Position numbers and translations under genes: made by a program
From: Xanthobacteraceae bacterium
GTDB lineage: Bacteria; Pseudomonadota; Alphaproteobacteria; Rhizobiales; Xanthobacteraceae
Reading direction: 5' to 3'
DNA: 11,415 nt
Assembly: GCA_030037185.1 (NCBI GenBank)
Contig: JASHRR010000059.1
Location: 1-11,415 of the forward strand
Notes under the pieces: generated by a model
Databases searched by the model: none
What the model saw: the letters and a program-made list of their open reading frames with translations, nothing else
What the model was told of the DNA's origin: nothing
Shown: positions 6,216 to 11,415 of the stretch, in pieces
Numbering within the stretch: the stretch's first letter is position 1
Layout of the letters: each line of letters starts with the position of its first letter

Positions 6216-6568
6216 GGTCGCGGGGGGGCAGCGTCGGCCCGAGGCGGCCCTATCGTCGTCCTCTATAGCTCACAGTCTTTGACCGTCTGAGAAATGCCTG
6301 TGGAATGGGCACATCCCGAGTGGGATAGCCTTGAAAGCCCCCCCGCAACTCCCAGCCAGTTGTATACCGCATCGGAGACGGAGGGAGAGATGGCGAGACG
6401 GGGACAAACAAGCTTGATGCCCTGGACGTGAAGCGAGCCACCGCGCCCGGGCTCGGCAGCGGCGGCAACCTCTGGTCGGCGCTCCCCTGATCAGCCGCCG
6501 GCGCGATAGGCTTGGCTATTGCGCCGTGCGGGCTTGCCTTCCTGGCCCACAGGTTCCCGAGAGCGCAT
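6216..6568. other. Gap between recombinase remnant and methyltransferase gene
   Basis: Apart from the hairpin at 6499-6526 this 353-bp stretch has no convincing gene. A short inverted repeat, ATCCC/GGGAT, lies near 6313-6326. A seven-G run occurs at 6222-6228. No tRNA 3' end, which might mark the insertion point of the lost element, was found. Frames through the region give Pro/Arg/Ser-rich peptides without motifs. Confidence 0.4.
6499..6526 (-). terminator. Hairpin downstream of the hydrolase/methyltransferase pair
   Basis: CGGCGCGATAG (6499-6509) pairs with CTATTGCGCCG (6516-6526) over 11 positions with one internal mismatch (a G-T pair on this strand) and a six-base loop. It lies 43 bases beyond the stop codon of the minus-strand methyltransferase gene, the expected place for a terminator. 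No T-run follows, so efficiency is uncertain. Confidence 0.5.
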
Positions 6569-7153
6569 TCAGAACACCCCGGGCATGACCCGCCAGGTAC
6601 GCGCCGCATAGGCCCGGTAGGCATCCCCGAACGTCGCCTCCATCATCAGCTCCTCGCGTCCGACCCTCAGCCCGAACAGGATCCCGAAGCCGACGAGCCC
6701 GGCGGGGCCGGCGATCCAGTTAGGCAGCAGCAGGGCCTGAGCGACCGCCCACAGGAAGAACGCCGCATACATCGGATGGCGCACGTGACGATAGACGCCG
6801 GTGGTGACGAGCCGATGGGTCTGCCGGATCTCCAGCGTCACCGACCAGAACCGGCCGAGGGCGTGGTGGGTGAGATAGAACCCGATCAGCGCCACGGCCA
6901 CCATCGCCGTGCCGAACCAGGCCGGTAGCGGGCGAAAGGCGTAATCGGCGACCCGCGGCTCGCCGGCCATCACGTAGATCACAGGAAGGATGAAGAGGCC
7001 CGCGAACGAGATCGCCAGCAGAACGCCTTCCCGCGCGGGTTCGCGGCGCCATGCGATCGGGGTCTTGCGCGAGCGCCGCTGGTGAGGATAGCGAATCGCG
7101 TACCAGCCGATGATTTGGGCCCACCAGACGAGCTTTGCAATGAACGGCGTCAT
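6569..7153 (-). CDS. Isoprenylcysteine carboxyl methyltransferase-like membrane protein
   Basis: A 194-aa integral membrane protein of the ICMT/PEMT-like methyltransferase group. Likely membrane segments are near residues 44-64, 78-97, 129-147 and 148-162. The family signature is clear: HRLVTTGVYRHVRHPMY at about 113-129 (with H126-P127), then REE at 166-168 and YRAYAARTWRVMP at 179-191, which together form the SAM- and substrate-binding site at the membrane surface. In bacteria such proteins methylate small lipids, isoprenoids or unknown hydrophobic acids, or act in unknown processes; protein prenylation is not expected. The C-terminal end is normal. ATG at 7153 lies 12 bases after the stop of the upstream hydrolase gene, so the two are probably co-transcribed. 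The Shine-Dalgarno (GGTCGAG) is weak. Family is confident; substrate unknown. Confidence 0.88.
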   Translation of the reverse strand: MTPFIAKLVWWAQIIGWYAIRYPHQRRSRKTPIAWRREPAREGVLLAISFAGLFILPVIYVMAGEPRVADYAFRPLPAWFGTAMVAVALIGFYLTHHALGRFWSVTLEIRQTHRLVTTGVYRHVRHPMYAAFFLWAVAQALLLPNWIAGPAGLVGFGILFGLRVGREELMMEATFGDAYRAYAARTWRVMPGVF

Positions 7154-7165
7154 GGCGGCTCGACC

Positions 7166-8485
7166 CTACCCGGCCGCGCAAGCGGCAGCGGGCAAAGTGT
7201 CGCCTACATACATGCCGTCGGCGTCGTAAAGGTCGGCGGGTCCGTCCGGCTGGGTGACCGTCTGCCGGAACGGCGCCGGACCGCACATCAGCATGAAATA
7301 GTCGTAAGCGGCACGCCGCTCGTTCGCCATCACGAACTGGTAATGCAGCCGCATGTAGCTGAAGCGAAGCCGGCGCAGAGTCGGCGCGTTCAGCATCTGG
7401 TGGATCTGCACGCGCCGGATGATCGGGCTGTCCTCTTCCTCGGGCCTTCTCTCCTGCGCGTGCGGGGCAGAGCGGTGAGCGCGGACACGGGCGAGCTTTA
7501 CCGGATCGAATTTATGAAAGCTGATGAAATCGTCGCGCGCCTGATACTCCGCCCAGGTCAACGACGGCTCGGCCGCCAGGCGACGCGCGCTCGCGCGCAA
7601 CCATGCTCCGCGCGGATGCAGCGCGAGCTTGGGAATTGTCGCCCCGATGGTGAGCAGGTTGAGCCTCGGCCCGCGGCGCCCCAGCCGGGGATCGCGGTCG
7701 AAGGCGCGCGCCAGCACATCGACCGCGACCGTGGCACCGAGGCTGTGACCCGCAATGACGATCTCTTGCGCGTCGGCGCAGCGTGCGCACGCCACGACGC
7801 GCGCGGCGAAATCCTCGATTCGCGCGTTCATTTCAGGATGCCGGCCCAGCATATATTCGCGAGCGAAGATCCAGTCCGCCAGCGCCTCAGGAACGCGCCA
7901 GCGCTCGCCCGGCCAACGCATCAGCGCGGCAAATACCAGCGCGGCGGCGACGACCGCGGCGGCGAAAGCCCACGGCGTGGAGGTGACGGCGGCCGTCATC
8001 GCAGCGCCAGCGTAACACCCCGCCGCAATTGCGAGAGCGGCGAACAGAAACACGTTGAGAAACGGTACCAGGAAAAACATACCGTATCGCCAGTTGGCGG
8101 TAAAATAACGCCACGAGGTGCCGGTACACAGGAATTCGGTGAACGTCGCCAAGCCTTCGAACAGCCTGCGGCCGGATGACCGTTTCAGCTCGCCGCGCAC
8201 GATGTCGCTCCAGTCGAGCAGTTCGAAGACGGTGACGACCTGCCAGCCCGGCGCCTGCGTGGTTACGGTCCAATGGCTGCCAGGGGCGCCATCGCGGTTG
8301 ATCGCGGAAACTTGGGCTTTGACGTTCCAGGTGGCAGCGAATCGGGTCACTTCCCGCACAAAGCGGCGGTAGCGGGCGGCGGCATCATATGGATCGAATC
8401 CCGAAGCGTGAAGAAAATAGCGCTTTCGAACCGTCACCCCGGATTCATGCGTCTTGATCAAACCTTTCCCCCGTTTCGCCAGCAC
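7166..8485 (-). CDS. Membrane-anchored serine-hydrolase-like protein (GHSLG)
   Basis: A 439-aa protein. The N-terminal part contains KRYFLHASGFDPYD at 21-34, resembling the first strand and oxyanion loop of alpha/beta hydrolases. Two hydrophobic segments follow at about 135-157 and 170-188. EIVIAGHSLGATVAVDVL at 241-258 then holds the nucleophile elbow, with Ser248 as predicted nucleophile. A C-terminal region of about 180 residues includes DDFISFHKFDPVKL, and IHQMLNAPTLRRLRFSYMRLHYQFV, which may supply the Asp and His. The fold suggests a lipase, esterase or acyltransferase acting at the inner membrane, but no substrate can be named. The start used is GTG 8485, because GAGG lies 7 bases before it. 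GTG 8437 (MTVRKRYFLHASG) is a possible alternative. It is transcribed divergently from dxs, 205 bp away, and is followed 12 bp later by the methyltransferase-like gene. Confidence 0.85.
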   Translation of the reverse strand: MLAKRGKGLIKTHESGVTVRKRYFLHASGFDPYDAAARYRRFVREVTRFAATWNVKAQVSAINRDGAPGSHWTVTTQAPGWQVVTVFELLDWSDIVRGELKRSSGRRLFEGLATFTEFLCTGTSWRYFTANWRYGMFFLVPFLNVFLFAALAIAAGCYAGAAMTAAVTSTPWAFAAAVVAAALVFAALMRWPGERWRVPEALADWIFAREYMLGRHPEMNARIEDFAARVVACARCADAQEIVIAGHSLGATVAVDVLARAFDRDPRLGRRGPRLNLLTIGATIPKLALHPRGAWLRASARRLAAEPSLTWAEYQARDDFISFHKFDPVKLARVRAHRSAPHAQERRPEEEDSPIIRRVQIHQMLNAPTLRRLRFSYMRLHYQFVMANERRAAYDYFMLMCGPAPFRQTVTQPDGPADLYDADGMYVGDTLPAAACAAG

Positions 8486-8683
8486 CGAAATGCCTCAAAT
8501 CGGGCTAGTAAACGCGCGTCCGGCGCAAAGGTTCCCGCCCGGCCCTTCAATCGTTCGAAACCAACTGAAAAATCAGGTGAATTGCTTTTTTCCAAACGGT
8601 GGTTTCAATGCCGCCCGATGTCGTCTAGTGTCGCGCGCCTCATCAGCGCCCCTGTGAAGCCGTGATCACCCTTGTGCGTCGGC

Positions 8684-8690
8684 AGGGAGG
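8684..8690 (+). promoter_or_regulatory. Ribosome binding site of dxs
   Basis: AGGGAGG directly abuts the ATG at 8691. GGAGG (8686-8690) has no spacer to that ATG but lies exactly six bases before the in-frame TTG at 8697. The site is strong, but it leaves the precise start codon open. Confidence 0.6.
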
Positions 8691-10619
8691 ATGCCTTTGT
8701 ACGAACCATCCAAGACTCCGCTCCTCGATCAAATTCGCACTCCTGAAGATCTGCGGCGGTTCGAACCGGGACGGCTGCGCGAAATCGCCGATGAGCTGCG
8801 GCAGGACCTCATTAATGCCGTGTCGAAGACCGGCGGGCATCTGGGCGCCGGCCTTGGCGTGGTCGAGCTGACGGTTGCGTTGCATCACGTTTTCGATACG
8901 CCCCGCGACCGCTTGATCTGGGACGTCGGCCATCAGAGCTATCCGCACAAAATTCTCACCGGGCGGCGTGATCGTATCCGAACCATCCGGCAGGGCGGCG
9001 GCCTTTCGGGGTTTACCAAGCGCGCGGAGAGCGAATATGACCCGTTCGGCGCAGCCCACTCCTCGACTTCGGTCGCGGCCGGCCTCGGCATGGCGGTGGC
9101 GAGCAAGCTCGAACATCGCGACAACAACATCATCTGCGTGATCGGCGACGGTGCGATGTCGGCCGGCATGGCCTACGAGGCAATGAACAACGCCGGCGCC
9201 ATGGATTCGCGGCTCATCGTCATTCTCAACGACAACGATATGTCGATCGCGCCGCCGGTCGGCGCCATGTCGGCGTATCTGTCGCGGCTGCTGACCGGCC
9301 GCACCTACATGTCGCTGCGCGAGATCGGCAAGCAGCTGGCCCGCCGTCTGCCGAAATTCTTCGAACAGCGCGCATTGCGCGCCGAAGAATATGCCCGCGG
9401 AATGATCACGGGCGGCACCCTGTTCGAGGAGCTTGGCTTCTATTACGTCGGCCCGATCGACGGGCACAATCTCGACCACCTGCTACCGGTGCTGCGCAAT
9501 GTGCGCGACGCCAAATCAGGACCGATCCTGGTCCACGTCGTAACGCAGAAGGGCAAGGGCTATCCGCCGGCCGAGACTTCCGCTGACAAGTATCACGGCG
9601 TCGTCGCCTTCGACGTCGCGACCGGTGCGCAGGCAAAATCGAAGGCCGCGGCTCCGAGTTACACGAAAGTGTTCGCGGAAAGCCTGATTGCGGAAGCCCG
9701 CAAGGACGACAAGATTGTTGCCATCACGGCGGCGATGCCGTCGGGCACCGGGCTCGACCTGTTCGGCAAAGCGTTTCCGGACCGCACCTTCGACGTTGGT
9801 ATTGCGGAACAGCACGCGGTGACCTTCGCGGGCGGGCTTGCGACCGAGGGGTTCAAGCCGTTCGCCGTCATCTACTCCACCTTCCTGCAGCGCGCCTATG
9901 ACCAGGTGGTGCACGACGTTGCCATTCAGCGACTGCCGGTGCGCTTTGCCATGGACCGGGCCGGCCTGGTCGGAGCCGATGGCCCGACCCATGCGGGCGC
10001 ATTCGACGTTGCCTATCTGGGTTGCCTGCCGGGCTTCATCCTGATGGCGGCCGCCGATGAGGCGGAGCTTGTTCATATGGTGGCGACCCAGGTGGCGATC
10101 GACGACCGGCCTTCGGCGCTGCGCTATCCGCGCGGCGAGGGCCTCGGCGTGCCGCTGCCGAGCGAAGGCAAACCCCTGGAGATTGGCCGCGGCCGCGTCC
10201 TTCGCGAAGGCGACAAGGTCGCGCTGCTGTGCTACGGCGCGCGGCTTGGGGAATGCCTCAAGGCGGCAGATGAGCTTGCGGGCTTCGGCCTTCCCACCAC
10301 CGTGGCCGATGCGCGGTTTGCGAAGCCCCTCGACACCGGCCTGGTGCTGCGGCTCGCGCGCGAGCACGAAGTCGTGATCGCCATCGAGGAAGGCTCCATC
10401 GGCGGCTTTGGGTCCTACGTTCTGCACACCCTCGCCGAGAGCGGCAGGCTTGAGCGTGGCATCAAGTTCCGCTCCATGGTGTTGCCCGACATCTTCATCG
10501 ATCAGGACACCCCCAACGCCATGTACGCCAAGGCAGCGCTTGACGCCAGAGGCATCGTCGCCAAGGTGTTTGAAGCGCTCGGCAAGGATGCAATCGGCGG
10601 AACAGTGAAGCTCGCGTAA
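8691..10619 (+). CDS. dxs: 1-deoxy-D-xylulose-5-phosphate synthase
   Basis: Condenses pyruvate and glyceraldehyde-3-phosphate to 1-deoxy-D-xylulose 5-phosphate, the first step of the MEP isoprenoid pathway, also feeding thiamine and pyridoxal synthesis; a cytosolic, thiamine-diphosphate-dependent dimer. The 642-aa length is normal. Visible landmarks: [14 protein letters not shown] at 47-60 with His50, [15 protein letters not shown] at 78-92, [19 protein letters not shown] at 107-125, the thiamine-diphosphate motif [16 protein letters not shown] at 152-167, DGH at 257-259, Glu373 in the IAEQHA motif (catalytic Glu of the family), and [18 protein letters not shown] at 422-439. All key residues are present. 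The start is ATG 8691 or TTG 8697. No xseB or ispA, common dxs neighbours in Alphaproteobacteria, lies upstream; instead a minus-strand gene is divergent. Codon use is uniformly GC-rich and typical of a core gene. Confidence 0.97.
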   Translation: MPLYEPSKTPLLDQIRTPEDLRRFEPGRLREIADELRQDLINAVSKTGGHLGAGLGVVELTVALHHVFDTPRDRLIWDVGHQSYPHKILTGRRDRIRTIRQGGGLSGFTKRAESEYDPFGAAHSSTSVAAGLGMAVASKLEHRDNNIICVIGDGAMSAGMAYEAMNNAGAMDSRLIVILNDNDMSIAPPVGAMSAYLSRLLTGRTYMSLREIGKQLARRLPKFFEQRALRAEEYARGMITGGTLFEELGFYYVGPIDGHNLDHLLPVLRNVRDAKSGPILVHVVTQKGKGYPPAETSADKYHGVVAFDVATGAQAKSKAAAPSYTKVFAESLIAEARKDDKIVAITAAMPSGTGLDLFGKAFPDRTFDVGIAEQHAVTFAGGLATEGFKPFAVIYSTFLQRAYDQVVHDVAIQRLPVRFAMDRAGLVGADGPTHAGAFDVAYLGCLPGFILMAAADEAELVHMVATQVAIDDRPSALRYPRGEGLGVPLPSEGKPLEIGRGRVLREGDKVALLCYGARLGECLKAADELAGFGLPTTVADARFAKPLDTGLVLRLAREHEVVIAIEEGSIGGFGSYVLHTLAESGRLERGIKFRSMVLPDIFIDQDTPNAMYAKAALDARGIVAKVFEALGKDAIGGTVKLA

Positions 10620-11006
10620 TCAGGTCTGAAGTATAACGCAGGCCTTCATCCTGATGGGCGCGGCGCGAAGAAGGCCGGGCGGTGCCCGCTGGCACCCTTG
10701 GCGGCCGTCCAAGAGCGCAGGCCTGCTCCACCACGAGGAAGAGTTGTTTTGATCGCATCAGGCCGCAGCGGAGAATTCGGTGCCGGGGGAGGAGGGCCGC
10801 GATCGGTCGGAGCAAAGCGAGAGCTTAGGGAAGGTCAACTCGGCAAAACTCTTTTGGGGGGAGCACCGCAACGCCTTGCGACAGGGGATATTGAGCCTGA
10901 GCTGCTGGTCAGATCGCCTTCGGCTTTTGGGAAAAATCGCAGATCGCCATGTTCGCGCGCGGCCGCAAAGCAGTATAGTATCGCGCGATAAAAAAGGGAG
11001 GACTTG
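10620..11006. other. Intergenic region between dxs and the exported-protein gene
   Basis: This 387-bp stretch contains no convincing gene. A short perfect hairpin, GGTGCC-CGCT-GGCACC (10681-10696), lies about 60 bases after the dxs stop and is a weak terminator candidate without a T-run. CGCAGGCCT occurs twice (10637-10645 and 10716-10724), and CAGATCGCC twice (10910-10918 and 10940-10948), the latter 30 bases apart, close to three helical turns. The right end carries the promoter-like elements described separately. Confidence 0.5.
10974..10990 (+). promoter_or_regulatory. Possible -10 element and 12-bp palindrome
   Basis: TATAGT at 10974-10979 resembles a sigma70 -10 box, although no good -35 is present at the usual distance. 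The perfect palindrome TATCGCGCGATA (10979-10990) shares its first base with it and ends five bases before the Shine-Dalgarno of the next gene. A palindrome at a likely transcription start could be an operator. Chance is a real alternative in GC-rich DNA. Confidence 0.3.
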
Positions 11007-11415
11007 ATGGCTTACCGAGGCGCCGTCGGCGCTCCCGTTCTGGCGGGCGCGCTGCTCATGAGCGTCGGAGCTTCGCAGGCATTCGACGAGACCAAATACC
11101 CCGATTTGAAGGGACAGTGGCGCCGCGGTTCAAATACGGATATCCGCGGCGCGGCGCCCGGGCGGTTCAACACCTTCGATCCCGCCAAGGGATGGGGCCC
11201 GGCGCAGCAGGCGCCGCTGACGCCCGAATACCAGGCGCGCTTCGAAGCCAACCTTGCCGACCAGGCGGCGGGCGGCCAGGGCATCGGCCTGACCTACACC
11301 TGTGCGTCCCCCGGCATGCCGCGCGTCATCAACGCGTATGGCCCGACCGAATTTGTCGTGACGCCGGGCGCGACCCACATTCTGGTCGACAATATTCACG
11401 ACTCGCGGCGTATCT
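11007..11415 (+). CDS. Exported protein of unknown function (3' end outside the window)
   Basis: ATG at 11007 follows GGGAGGA (10996-11002) with a good spacer, and the frame stays open to the window end (136 residues seen). Residues 1-25 form a Sec signal peptide: a short N-region with Arg4, a hydrophobic core (PVLAGALLMSVG) and a cleavage site after SQA at 23-25. The mature part starts FDETKYPDLKGQW and contains RFNTFDPAKGWGP, APLTPEYQARFEANLADQ, TYTCASPGMPRVINAYGPTEF and THILVDNIHDSRRI. From memory it belongs to a group of secreted proteins of unknown function found in several copies in Bradyrhizobium and relatives. A periplasmic location is inferred. Neighbour dxs offers no functional clue because of the 387-bp gap. 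Confidence 0.85.
   Translation, partial: MAYRGAVGAPVLAGALLMSVGASQAFDETKYPDLKGQWRRGSNTDIRGAAPGRFNTFDPAKGWGPAQQAPLTPEYQARFEANLADQAAGGQGIGLTYTCASPGMPRVINAYGPTEFVVTPGATHILVDNIHDSRRI

Noticed and set aside
6250..6624. tRNA or attachment site next to the integrase remnant
   Set aside because: No T-loop or CCA-like end and no repeated attachment core could be found by eye on either side.
7082..8179. Long plus-strand ORF (365 aa) opposite the hydrolase gene
   Set aside because: The peptide is Arg/Ala/Gly/His-rich with no motif; it is the antisense shadow of a GC-rich gene that has GHSLG and membrane segments in its own frame.
9516..10427. Long minus-strand ORF (303 aa) opposite dxs
   Set aside because: dxs is unmistakable on the other strand; the antisense frame is open only because of high third-position GC.

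Overview
The window is GC-rich DNA that looks like an alphaproteobacterium of the Rhizobiales. I base this on remembered resemblance to Bradyrhizobiaceae/Xanthobacteraceae proteins (Dxs, the secreted protein at the right end, the isoprenylcysteine-methyltransferase-like gene); no search was run. It is a mix of normal chromosomal genes and an accessory, partly decayed middle section. I found no tRNA, rRNA or CRISPR array.

Layout, left to right. (1) 1-495 is the 3' part of a glutathione S-transferase-like gene (+). (2) 496-1293 is a gap of about 800 bp with no convincing gene. (3) 1294-3993 is a dTDP-L-rhamnose block (+): rfbB, rfbC and rfbD, lacking rfbA. rfbB has an AT-rich 5' end and a GC-rich 3' end. 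rfbB and rfbC are separated by a 184-bp spacer that resembles a palindromic intergenic repeat. rfbC and rfbD overlap by 4 bp. (4) 4237-6215 is a minus-strand section. It starts with the broken remnant of a P4-type tyrosine recombinase (6215 to 5545). A chain of very small ORFs follows, joined by TGATG, ATGA and GTGA overlaps (5545 to 4925). Next come an unrecognised 183-aa protein with a C-terminal CPHCGH motif (4823 to 4272) and a strong GC hairpin (4237-4262). This looks like a degraded integrated element, and it is the most likely place for undescribed biology. (5) 6499-8485 holds a minus-strand two-gene unit: a membrane-anchored GHSLG serine-hydrolase-like protein followed 12 bp later by an integral-membrane isoprenylcysteine carboxyl methyltransferase-like protein, with a hairpin downstream. 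(6) 8691-10619 is dxs (+), the first enzyme of the MEP isoprenoid pathway. (7) 10620-11006 is non-coding, ending in a likely -10 element, a 12-bp perfect palindrome and a strong Shine-Dalgarno. (8) 11007-11415 is the 5' part of an exported protein of unknown function that runs off the window.

How the genes fit together: RfbB, RfbC and RfbD carry out the last three steps from dTDP-glucose to dTDP-L-rhamnose, a precursor of surface polysaccharide. dTDP-glucose must come from an RfbA encoded elsewhere. Dxs supplies isoprenoid precursors. The hydrolase/methyltransferase pair probably acts on a lipid or other hydrophobic substrate at the inner membrane, but that is inferred from family and location only.
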